DNA of 17,824 bases from Pelagophyceae sp. CCMP2097 (GCA_026770575.1 MU657627.1:1-17824); one strand, 5' to 3'; positions 9,894-17,824 are shown, counted from the first letter of the stretch. Numbers and translations are program-made. Notes: generated by a model from the letters alone, not told the origin.

Positions 9894-10097
9894 TTAAATG
9901 TTATCGTCTGCTTCTTCTTTTAAAATACCAACAACAAGTTGCTCGCTTATTGGAGTCTGTTCTATATTTATACAATCTATGCATTTTACGGTGGTTACCC
10001 TTGAAAATAAACATACACGAAGAGTCTTATGAAAACACGCTCCAATTGCTGCTATAATCGTTATTATTATAAAAGTATCGTCATTTAATGTTTCCAT
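9894..10097 (-). CDS. Small membrane protein, intact
   Basis: ATG at 10097 starts METLNDD, then an N-terminal hydrophobic helix TFIIITIIAAIGACF, a short basic link and a polar tail with a CIDC pair, ending KEEADDNI at TAA. It has 67 residues and no break. It starts 14 bp after the GIY-YIG gene stop, in the same direction, and about 120 bp before the packaging ATPase. One transmembrane segment near the N-terminus fits a small virion membrane or host-membrane protein. No family is recognised. Confidence 0.6.
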   Translation of the reverse strand: METLNDDTFIIITIIAAIGACFHKTLRVCLFSRVTTVKCIDCINIEQTPISEQLVVGILKEEADDNI

Positions 10098-10110
10098 ATG
10101 GTTAAAATTA

Positions 10111-10853
10111 TTATTTTCTTTCTTTTAACCTTTTGTTATGTTCAGCCATAGCTTTGACTTGACTCAAAGAATATACATAACGTTGAGAATTCGCCCCAAC
10201 AGAACGAGGTTCGTCAACTCTTTGAAGATACCAGTATGATGTGTATTTCCACGTTTTTTTTGAACGTATATACTTGGAATTGTTTTCAGATTTTTACGCG
10301 TTTAATAAAATCTGACGAATTTTTTAAAAATAGGTTGCGTCGATGACGTTTGGTTTTATCTTATTGAATACAGTTTGGTCACAAAATTTGAGAAATTTCG
10401 ACATTTTTTTTGTATATCAACGTCGAACCATTCTGAAACGTTTCCAGTTGAGAATACTATGCGTTTGAACACATTCATAATCATCTCGTGTAAAATAAAT
10501 TCTGCCTTCTGTGCCTCCGACGCAATTTCAGTGCCTTTTGTGGGGCTTTCCGCTTCATCATATAAATAAAATCGATGCACATTTAACGATATTGAACTGG
10601 TACGAAATCCCGTAAGTCGATTGAAGCCATTTGGTGTCCCTGAAATTCGTTTTGTTCGACTGTAACCAACTTTGACTAAATTCATTGATTTTGTCATTTT
10701 CTCATCGTCATTCAAACTGTAAGGATTGAAGCGTTTAGATATAACATATAGATAACTATCAATGTCTTTGAAATTGTTTGTTTTGTTTTTTAACGATGGC
10801 GGAAAAAATCCATTTTCAAAGATTTGTCGTTTGTTTATGTTGTCAAAGTTCAT
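10111..10853 (-). pseudogene. GIY-YIG-family nuclease, T5orf172-like, broken C-terminus
   Basis: ATG at 10853 begins MNFDNINKRQIF. The open part (10356-10853, 165 codons) has SYLYVISKRF, then VKVGYSRTK, FNRLTGFRT, and a second half with EFILHEMIMNVF and GNVSEWFDVD. This order (YVI..., K.GYS, RL..F.T, E..LH, ...EWF) is that of the T5orf172/MUG113 branch of the GIY-YIG superfamily, nucleases with a conserved Glu. After TAA in this frame, basic sequence continues in other frames (SKKTWKYTSYWYLQRV, then KERK) to TAA at 10111-10113, probably a broken DNA-binding tail, though a separate small gene is possible. It may cut DNA in replication, recombination or homing; the sequence does not tell which. 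Confidence 0.72.
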
Positions 10854-10868
10854 ATATAAACAGAGATA

Positions 10869-11238
10869 TTAAAAGAAATTCAATGTTCGAATATTTTCCT
10901 TTTTATTCTCTTTATGTTTAATTTTACAAGTTTCGTCGCTCTCACTACTGTCATATACCACAACTTTTTGTTCAACTTTATTTTTTTTACATATCTCACT
11001 TGCGGGACATTCTCTTCCTCACTCGACTCGATATGATATATCACTGGCTTTTGTTTAATTTTTTCAATTGATTTTTCCTCATTTTCGTCGTCTGACTTAA
11101 TCACACATATCTTACCGTATTTGTGCGAATTCTTGTATCGAATCGACAGTCTTTTATCGTTTTGGAGTTGCTTTTCTGAGCGGGGTAACTTAATTTTTTT
11201 TGTAACAGTATCATTCAAAATTTCATTTTTATGTCCAT
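10869..11238 (-). pseudogene. Lys/Glu-rich charged protein (frameshifted)
   Basis: ATG at 11238 gives MDIKMKF and stops. The main frame (from about 11218) reads KKIKLPRSEKQLQND and includes the acidic patches SDDENEE and ESSEEEN. At an A-run near 10985-10992 the better coding frame changes to one with YDSSESDE and a Lys-rich end before TAA at 10869-10871. Three acidic 'SDE' patches separated by basic stretches suggest a disordered, possibly nucleic-acid-associated or phosphorylated protein. No family is recognised. Confidence 0.45.
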
Positions 11239-11274
11239 AATATATCTAATATATTTAAATTTATTCGGAAGGTA

Positions 11275-11481
11275 TTAACTATTAAGAAGCGTATTCGGTA
11301 GATGTTCGCTCTGTTCGGAAGATGGTTCGGAAGATGGTTCGATAGATGATTCTTCCGAACAGAGCGAAACTTCCGAACAATTTTTATAATTTTCATTAAA
11401 TAGAACATTCACACCTTTTTCAATTTTAAAACAACAAGTTTCGTTTTTCTTTGTTTTGTTTCTTATATTATTCTTATTCAT
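11275..11481 (-). CDS. Small Ser/Glu-rich protein, intact
   Basis: ATG at 11481 starts MNKNNIRNKTKKNETCC; the basic N-terminal half changes to an acidic C-terminal half with repeats EPSSEPSSEQSE, ending LLNS at TAA. It has 68 codons and no break. The repeated part is made of 'ttcggaagatgg'-type units and contains a perfect 18-bp inverted repeat. It is the first gene of a leftward unit opposite the methyltransferase. The function is unknown; low complexity suggests a disordered protein. Confidence 0.5.
   Translation of the reverse strand: MNKNNIRNKTKKNETCCFKIEKGVNVLFNENYKNCSEVSLCSEESSIEPSSEPSSEQSEHLPNTLLNS
11305..11368. repeat. Perfect 18-bp inverted repeat (hairpin) in coding sequence
   Basis: Arm 11305-11322 'ttcgctctgttcggaaga' is the exact reverse complement of 11351-11368 'tcttccgaacagagcgaa', with a 28-base loop that holds two 'ggttcg' type units. 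It lies wholly inside the Ser/Glu-rich ORF. Confidence 0.9.
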
Positions 11482-11608
11482 TATTTACAAACATGTTTAA
11501 ATAAATTGTAAACAACATTCACACTAATTTAAATTTAAATTTAATAAATATTTAATCATTTTAAAAATATAATCTATGTAGATACACATTTATAATATAC
11601 GTTAAAAT
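11482..11608. promoter_or_regulatory. Divergent promoter region
   Basis: These 127 bp, very AT-rich ('aatttaaatttaaatttaataaatatttaa'-type sequence), separate the leftward Ser/Glu-rich gene from the rightward methyltransferase. No ORF is seen. Promoters for both directions should lie here; no specific motif is recognised beyond TATA-like tracts. Confidence 0.4.
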
Positions 11609-12824
11609 ATGAAAGAACTTTCTTCTCTAATCGACATATACCTCATTCCAAATGAACTGGATAAGAAGACCAATGCGGAGGTTATAACACCAAATATAAT
11701 GCGTCAAGAGATGCTCGAGAAAATCCCGATTGATTTTTGTACTTCGTCTAAAAAAGGTTTTTGAACCGTGTTCCGGGAAGGGGGGTTTCTTAATTGATAT
11801 TATGAAAAGATTCATGAACGGACTCGCCGAATGTATCTCATACAGTCGAGAGAGATACAAGACCATTATTGAACAGTGCATCCATTTTAGTGATATTAAT
11901 CCAACGGATGTTAACATGTTTAGATTGTTGCTTGACCCTTTTAATGAACTTTCGTTAAATTACAGCGAAGGAGATTCTTTAAAATAAGATGTTAAAGAAA
12001 ATGGAAATTTGAAGGCTTTGATGCTGTTATTGGGAACCCACTTTATCAAGCAACATGTGGATATAGAGGAAAAGGAAATACATTATGGGACAAATTTGTT
12101 GAAACGTCCATCAAAACATGGTTACTAAATGAAAACTTTTTAATATATATTCATCCACAAGGTTGGAGATAGATTGACAATTAAATTGGGAAATTAATCT
12201 TATCTCGACAATTACTCTATTTAAATACGAATGATGTAAATGAAGGGAGGAAGGTATTCAAGTGTAACACAACATTTGACTTTTATGTGTTGAAAAATGT
12301 TAATATTTACACGGATACAAAAATCAACGATTATAAAAATGTTGAGCATATTATTAACTAAGAAAATACGAGATTCATACCGAATCATTCGATTTAGTTT
12401 ATAAGTTTATTGATTATACGACTGAGGATGGCTTGATAAAAGATAGGAGTTCTTATGGAACTGATAAAAAATGGATGAATAAAAAAATAGATGAATTTAT
12501 TTATCCGTGTATATACACTGTTAACAAAAAAAAGAAATATCCCTAAGATATTCCAAAACAAATAATAATGGTCATTTTGGAATTGTAAAGTATATCCTAT
12601 CAAATGGGTGCGGGGTTTTCCTTAATATAAGTGAAGAATACGGATGCACGGAATAGTCTAATTTCATAAAATGCGATGTTGATGATATGGATTGTATCGA
12701 AAAATGTATCAATATTTCTTATCAATTTAAATTGTTTGTAGGTGCAGTCAAACTTACTTCAAATAAATACAATTACAGTATACTGAAATTTTTAAGATTG
12801 CGGTTCTGTATTGAATTTGAATAA
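11609..12824 (+). pseudogene. N6-adenine DNA methyltransferase (broken)
   Basis: ATG at 11609 begins MKELSSLIDIYLIPNELD. A frame change at the A-run near 11752 leads to KVFEPCSGKGGFLIDIM, the SAM-binding motif I (F.P..G.G.F) of class I methyltransferases. After another change near 11990, FDAVIGNPLYQ is the catalytic motif IV (NPPY in active enzymes, here NPLY). GNTLWDKFVETSI and IYIHPQGWR follow, as in Eco57I/TaqI-type adenine methyltransferases. In-frame TAG/TAA then occur in GWR-ID, DN-IG and other places, with further frame changes to a TAA at 12822-12824. About 405 codons are spanned. It would methylate adenine in element or host DNA. It is convergent with the helicase gene, overlapping by about 70 bp. 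Confidence 0.85.
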
Positions 12825-15800
12825 TTATCGCCAGTTTTTTTGTGCGAGGTGCAACATGATTAACACATGGGTTATTCAATATCAACCCAGACTCTGTCAA
12901 TTCCAACAATTCCTGTATCTTTTTTTTGGAGGCAACGATGCGATGAAGAACAACAACCGAATAATCCCCGCTGGTTATAACAATTTTCGAACGGCACTTA
13001 TTAGTGGATGATTCGTGAGATTTGATTCGTTCTTTTAAATTCAACGTAGAACCGTAGTAAATGTATCCCGTCACATTACATTTTGATTGATAAACTATTC
13101 CTTCAATCAATGGCTCTAAAACTGGAATATTTTCAGTGATTTCAATATATGGCCCTAGTATTTCCTCAGGAATAATTAACATAATTTGTTCAACTGTGCG
13201 TGCACGTGAGAGCGCAGTGTATATCATTCTATTACAAAACAAACGTCTTGTATCAATATATAACATTTTTTCGGCTGTTTCTCCTTGGACAGAGTGCACT
13301 GTGAATGCATGACGTACAACATACATTTTCGGTGTATCCTTAGATATGACTATGTCTCCTTTGCTTAGTGTACGACTTTTTCCCGTAATGTAATATTTCT
13401 CCGTTTCGAATTTACCGGTAAACATTTGATCATATTCCCCAATGTACTTGTTAATTGAAACCAAAATATAATCGCCAATCTCATACGATACTTGTAAGTC
13501 TTTCTTATTGATTGTCCTTTTAAATTCGGTGAATATATCAATTACGTACTTATTTATGAATTGTTTTGATTTTTTGGATTTAATAAACTCACGCAATTTA
13601 GTTACAATTTTCACTCATATCGGACATTTACATCGATGATTCTCGCTATGATGAATTATATGTTTGAACCATGTTACATCGAGTTCATTATCAATTTGAC
13701 CACTAAGACTTGGAGGGGGTAGTTGATACCCCATGTCTCCACAAAATATATGTTTGTGATAAGGATACTGTGCTGTAATTATTTGCCGTTGGAATTCAGT
13801 CATCATCGAACATTCGTCCCAGAGCAAAACGTTGCAGCCCACGTATGCGTCCCTGAATGCCTCAGCGTCATCTCCGTCAATCATATGATGATAGCATCTC
13901 CCCCAATTCAATTTATTGTTTTCAAATTCTTTCAATTTTAGTCTTACAAGTCGCCATGACATCACAATGTAACAGACATTAATAAACCCTGTATCCATTA
14001 AATTAGTATACGTTTGCCAGCCCCCCCTTGTCCAGTATGTAGTTCGTACTGAATATTTTCTCTGTATGGCGCAGTTGCAATCAAGTCATGACGAGATTTA
14101 TCGAGGCACGAAAGATAACAACGGTCTTCATTCGTTTCGTTATTAAAATTCATTTTTGGCTGTGCTCGGAATGGTTCAATTAGTGTTGGAGTTTTGTCCG
14201 ATTTTTGAAAATAAATTACATCTACACAAACGCGGCAGACATCAATTAAATCCATTTCCATCAGCTGAATCATCACGGTAATTGTCTGATAACATAATAT
14301 AAAGCCAGTGAGTTGTGAACGGTGGAGCATTGATTTTCGTTTGTACTTAATAGCCGCCTCTTTCATTCCCAACTCGCCGTGTATGGTATTCATTGTTATA
14401 GTTAATTCATTGTTATTCGCCGCTACGTTTTGCAAATGTTCCTTTGTCCCTGACATATACCACGTCACCGAATCACTATCTATATCCTGAATCCCAGCCC
14501 ATTTCGCGTAATGACTGACATCATTTTCCTTTTCGAACATTTCTTCTGGGAATCGAAAATCAAATGAACCAACACTGTATGCACCACACACAATTTTGTA
14601 GGTAACTCCATGTTTCAAAATGAATTTCAAAAATGGACTTGGATATATCGAATCAGTTTGGATTGGGTGATTTAATTTTTTACATAACAATTTAAATTTA
14701 TTGTCAGTAAATTGAACATCAGTGAAATAATACATGCCCAATCCTTCAATTTTTGTACACTGTCGGAAGTCGTTGAATTTATTTGGAAAATTCTTATATT
14801 CCTGACACTGATTACAGTTTGTGTACGATTTTTTCATGTCCCAGTGCAATACATTTTCAGGAGCACTATACGTTCCTTTCTTTTCGGGTGCATAATCCTC
14901 GTCAATGTCATCTATGATTTCGCCATTCTCAGTAAAATCCAACCACTCATCACACGGTTAAAAGTCCACACAGCATCCATAATGCACGCCAGCTTGAACG
15001 AAGCGGGACAGTTCGGGGTTAACCATCGTGTCTATATTCAATGGACTAAAAACCGTATCCGCATGAATCCTTAACTTGGTCTGATTCGAACTTCCTCACA
15101 GCCACTTCATATTTGGTCTGAACACGATAAACATGTTCCATTGTATTTATCTGTGATATTCCGTTTGTGTTTTTCTTATACAAGCAATATACATTTTTGG
15201 AAACAAGGTCAGCATGTAGTGCATGTAAATCCTTTTGAGATTCAACTAAAATCGGGGTACGCTTTTGTGAGACACACATCAGGTTTCATCTCAACGTGAT
15301 TTATTCGAGTATAAATGAAGTGAAACGAACACTCAGCACGTCCGCCACATTTTATTTCTATATATTTGGATGATTTTTTTCGAAAGGTAATTCGATTGTT
15401 ATATTACAACGAAGAGTATCGCATACATGCTGCAATTCGGTCTCCGGTATTCCATTTGTATATAGAACGGGGAAATCATCACACTTCTTTACAATTCTTT
15501 CATATTTCGCCAATGCTGACGGCTCGGATGATTTCTTTCCGAGTAATTTATTTGATATTTTCAGTGAGTTGGATTTTTCAACTAAATTATTTTTTTGAAT
15601 CTTTTCAATAGCCCAAATCTTAATCGGATTAAACATGCAAATGACTAACACCGTCAGCGAATTCTTGCACAACAAATTGCTGCGGTACATCCTCAAACAG
15701 TGCGATTGTTATTTCACCGTCAATATTTGTAATAAAAGTCGTTGAATAAATCATCCAAAATCTTGTCCATAAATCCCAAAATCGTTTAAACGCGCCTTTA

Positions 15801-15999
15801 CTTTCAGGAATTAGAATAACCTGCGAGACATGAAAATGAAGTTTATCAGTCGATGTGAATGTGCATTGAATCGTCCTTCCCGCAAACGACCGAATTGCTT
15901 GCTGGAATTCTATCAGTTTAATATTCCCGGTTTCAATACTCTGGATTCTTGCATTATTTGTTACAAATGTAGAAAACAAACGTCTGCGTCGTAAATCTG
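12754..15999 (-). pseudogene. Polymerase-B-like / SF1 helicase / GIY-YIG replication protein (broken)
   Basis: About 1,080 codons are spanned. The N-terminal part (15999-15046, three frames) is unassigned. Segment 14942-13998 has VLHWDMKKSYTNC near 14840, like polymerase B motif A (D..SLYP), and CRVCVDVIYF near 14222, like motif C, both lacking key acidic residues. P-loop GQGGAGK is at about 14011-14034, with a frame change right at it. Helicase motif II LLWDECSMM is near 13818, motif III CGDMGYQLPP near 13740, motif V HAFTVHSVQG near 13311 and motif VI YTALSRA near 13215: a Pif1/RecD-type SF1 enzyme. In the same open frame follows a GIY-YIG domain (GYIYYGSTLNLKERIKSH, about 13100-12865). Breaks: several frameshifts, TAA near 14957 and TGA at 13615-13617. 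I recall transpoviron helicases carrying a similar inactivated polymerase region. No clear ATG is visible at the start. Confidence 0.88.
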
Positions 16000-16047
16000 A
16001 AAAATCTGTGTCTTATTTCCTACAAATGAAGACAACACACGCCGGCG
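15954..16047. repeat. 35-bp imperfect direct repeat at gene junction
   Basis: 15954-15988 and 16013-16047 align without gaps at 28 of 35 bases (59-bp period). On the minus strand each codes for a similar peptide in its own frame (RRRVLSSFVGNK and RRRLFSTFVTNN). The pair spans the junction between the small basic gene and the start of the replication gene. Confidence 0.75.
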
Positions 16048-16049
16048 CT

Positions 16050-16400
16050 TTAAAATTTTATCGGATTTGATTTGTTTTCCTTTTTTGATTTTTGTTTCGT
16101 TTCTTTTTTTTTAAATACACTGGGTTTTAATTCAAGTGCATTTTTCTTGAATACACTCGTTGCAGCGCGGAATCGTCCCGTAGTGGGTACAAACACCTGC
16201 ATGCCAAAGGTAGGTAAGTAATTCCCGAGACGCGCTTCGGCGGCAACACGTTTGTTGTATACCTTGGTCATCTCTGAACCAGATGTTCTGATTTTAGGGA
16301 ATTGTTTTTTTAAAACTAACATGTCCATTAAGGGATTAATTCCATAATTATGGTTAGCCATACTATAAGAATTATTTAATTTTTTGTCAATTGAACTCAT
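16050..16400 (-). CDS. Small basic protein, intact
   Basis: ATG at 16400 begins MSSIDKKLNNSYSMANHNYG, followed by NPLMDMLVLKKQFPKIRT, a middle part with RVAAEARLGNYLPTFGM, and a very Lys-rich C-terminus (KKKETKQKSKKENK). It is 116 codons without a break. It is the rightmost gene, next to the right TIR and just upstream of the replication protein, in the same direction. The basic tail suggests nucleic-acid binding. No family is recognised. The unbroken state, unlike its neighbours, may be chance for a short gene. Confidence 0.5.
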   Translation of the reverse strand: MSSIDKKLNNSYSMANHNYGINPLMDMLVLKKQFPKIRTSGSEMTKVYNKRVAAEARLGNYLPTFGMQVFVPTTGRFRAATSVFKKNALELKPSVFKKKETKQKSKKENKSNPIKF

Positions 16401-16514
16401 TAGTTATAATTATTATTATGCTCATACACTTAACTGGTTTTGTCACTTCATTTATATATATATATATATAAATGTTTTTTGTTAAGGTTTGTATTATATG
16501 AAAATGATAGAAAG

Positions 16515-17256
16515 ACACATGTCTTGTTTTGAAGTTTACAACATATAGGATTGTGTTATAAAACTTTAAAATTTTTGTTATTTTTAATAAAATTCGTTGT
16601 AATTTATTTGTATTTTTTTAACCTATAACATGGTACTATATGCCAGGAGGATATTAGACATTTTATAGACATTTAATAGTCGATTTATAGACATTTTATA
16701 GACTGACCTTAACGAATCAACGAAACAAGTCCTACATTCTCAACAACAAAAAAATTCTCTTTCTAAATATCTATTTTATGTTTCAATAAATAAAATATGC
16801 TCCGAAAGGGAAACTGCGCGGGTTTTACGAAAAATATCAAAAATCTCAAAAAGGTTTTTGATATGGAGAATTTGAGAAAAGCTTCAAAAATCATAAAATC
16901 CTAAAATCCGAAAAACCGAAAAATAAAAAAACCAAAAATCGAAAAAAAAACAAAAACTTTAAAACTTTAAAACTTTAAAACTTCAAAAATCCAAAACTTC
17001 CAAAAATCCAAAAATTGGAAAATCCAAAAAATCCAAAAATTGGAAATTCCTAAAAATCTTAAAAATCCTAAAAAAAATCCAAAAACTTTAAAATCGCAAT
17101 AAGCAACTTAAATCCAGATGCGTTGGATTATATATTTTACAAGTTACAAAAAAAAGTCCCGCATCACCCCGGGGGGAAGTATATTCACGTGTACGACGCG
17201 TATACAGGACGAGCAGCCAAATTCGCATGCCAAGCGGAGTAGAAACGTGAACGAGC
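16515..17256. repeat. Right terminal inverted repeat arm
   Basis: Reverse complement of 1-764, clearest at 17159-17256 (about 97% identical to 1-98) and at the 'catggtactatatgccaggagg' block (about 16629-16650). The inner end fades near 'acacatgtcttgttttgaag' (about 16516-16535). It is about 20 bp shorter than the left arm. The left arm has more copies of the 11-bp unit and of a 9-bp 'cttcaaaaa' unit (three against one), partly offset by length differences elsewhere in the AT-rich part. Confidence 0.93.
16660..16703. repeat. 11-bp tandem repeat, four copies (right TIR)
   Basis: Units attttatagac, atttaatagtc, gatttatagac, attttatagac mirror the left array 'gtctataaaat'. Two of the four have mutated, while all seven left copies are exact. 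Confidence 0.9.
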
Positions 17257-17824
17257 AGGCTCGAACTCGCGACCCCATGCAAGACATTTGAACTGGAGGG
17301 CCCATCGGACGGGCGGCCTGGAGCCGCCCACTGAAGATGGGCCCGATCCTGGATGACCCATGCGATGTTTGTACACAATCTTCAACACCGACGTTAATCC
17401 TGGCAAAAGGGAATTCCGGTCCCAGTGCCAGGAGCCGGATCAGAAGTGTATATAAACCACATCACAATGTCATTTTTTATTATTTTATTATTTTATTTTT
17501 CATATGCCGGATTCGAACCGGCGACCTCGGGCTGTTCCAAACAATATGCCGGATTCGAACCGGCGACCTCGGGCTGTTAGTAGACACACATGTGTACTCA
17601 GCTGCGGAGCAACAGGGGGCACAAGCGGTAGACGATTGCACCTTTGAGTTCACGCAACGAGCGCACTCGCTTTTACACTCGGAAGTGCAAAGCGAGGGAA
17701 CGAAACGTCGCCGCTGAAGGTGATGCGCACAACCAAGTGCACTGGCCCTCGACCACAGCGCGAGAGACGACACGTTGGACGATTTTGTGGGGGAAGTATA
17801 TTCACGTGTACGACGCGTGTACGG
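17257..17824. other. Host flank with SINE-like, tRNA-derived repeats
   Basis: The base composition changes sharply from AT-rich to balanced. Read on the minus strand, 'ggtcgcgagttcgagcc' (about 17258-17274) and 'ggtcgccggttcgaatccgg' (two copies) are tRNA T-arm / B-box sequences. No credible coding gene is present; open frames here are short and of biased composition. The mixture looks like dispersed host repeats. A 29-bp piece of the TIR ('gggggaagtatattcacg' onward) recurs at 17789-17817. Confidence 0.6.
17502..17578. repeat. Perfect 35-bp direct repeat with tRNA B-box
   Basis: Copies at 17502-17536 and 17544-17578 are identical and separated by 'ccaaaca' (42-bp period). Each contains 'ggattcgaaccggcgacc', the complement of a tRNA T-arm. 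The first is preceded by an AT-rich run of 'ttatt' units. This fits duplication of a SINE 3' part or two nested insertions. Confidence 0.9.

Noticed and set aside
12394..12603. Minus-strand 69-aa ORF
   Set aside because: It is antisense to the methyltransferase; the Phe/Ile-rich product reflects AT-rich antisense sequence.
1473..15000. A reassigned genetic code (TAA/TAG read as amino acid), as in ciliates hosting Tlr elements
   Set aside because: TAA also ends nearly all genes at their natural C-termini, including the intact small ORFs, and true frameshifts are as common as in-frame stops. Decay explains both.
16453..16470. TATA run as a promoter for the small basic gene
   Set aside because: It is a simple (TA)n repeat; it could serve as a TATA box for 16400, but nothing else supports it.
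17088..17406. ORFs across the right TIR outer end and flank (also the mirrored frame at 7-204)
   Set aside because: They follow repeat DNA, have biased composition and overlap in several frames; they look like repeat-derived open frames without a gene.
17502..17578. A functional tRNA gene
   Set aside because: Only the T-arm part is present, twice; no anticodon arm or acceptor pairing was found around it.
17337..17773. ORFs on both strands of the flank with repeated 'RIRTGDLGL' or 'NSPRSPVRIRH'
   Set aside because: The repeats come from the duplicated 35-bp tRNA-like sequence; both strands are open only because of it.
1..17824. CRISPR array
   Set aside because: The tandem repeats found are 9-11 bp without spacers and lie in a eukaryotic-type element.

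Overview
The window holds one nearly complete, decayed, integrated DNA-virus-like element of the Polinton-like virus (PLV) / Polinton class, lying in a eukaryotic nuclear chromosome. It is bounded by terminal inverted repeats (TIRs) of about 0.75 kb: the left arm starts at base 1 and runs to about 764, the right arm runs from about 16515 to 17256. About 570 bp of flank follows (17257-17824). That flank has a more balanced base composition and carries tRNA-like B-box motifs of the kind found in SINEs. The interior is strongly AT-rich. I cannot name the host. The SINE-like flank suggests a repeat-rich nuclear genome, possibly an animal.

Layout from left to right. First comes the left TIR, with AT-rich low-complexity sequence and an 11-bp tandem array. 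Small remnant ORFs follow at 800-1664. Then come two paralogous fibre-like genes (1687-5136), a double-jelly-roll-like major capsid gene (5176-6496), two small virion-type genes, and a penton/minor-capsid-like gene (6946-7779). Next are a class 3 lipase on the plus strand (7959-8563), a Ser/Asp/Asn-rich protein with a possible SAP-like helix pair (8546-9076), an A32/FtsK-type packaging ATPase (9114-9774), a small membrane protein (9894-10097), a T5orf172-like GIY-YIG nuclease (10111-10853), and two small charged proteins (10869-11481). The rest is an N6-adenine DNA methyltransferase on the plus strand (11609-12824), a very large replication gene joining a degenerate polymerase-B-like region, an SF1 helicase and a GIY-YIG domain (12754-~16000), a small basic protein (16050-16400), and the right TIR. 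Apart from the lipase, the methyltransferase and two left-end remnants, everything is on the minus strand.

Taken together the genes form a virion module (capsid, penton, ATPase, fibres), a replication module (polymerase-like/helicase/nuclease), a DNA-modification gene, and a lipase that could act in membrane entry or exit. I found no retrovirus-type integrase, no tyrosine recombinase and no adenain-type protease.

Nearly all larger genes are broken by frameshifts, often at A/T homopolymers, and by in-frame stops. The element therefore looks like a fossil. A few small ORFs (9894-10097, 11275-11481, 16050-16400) remain open. The most notable points are the helicase-GIY-YIG fusion read in one open frame, the second unrelated-looking GIY-YIG gene, the duplicated ~108-residue fibre module, a lipase that seems to have lost active-site residues, and an outer TIR segment that recurs in the same orientation in the flank, which makes the true element boundary uncertain.
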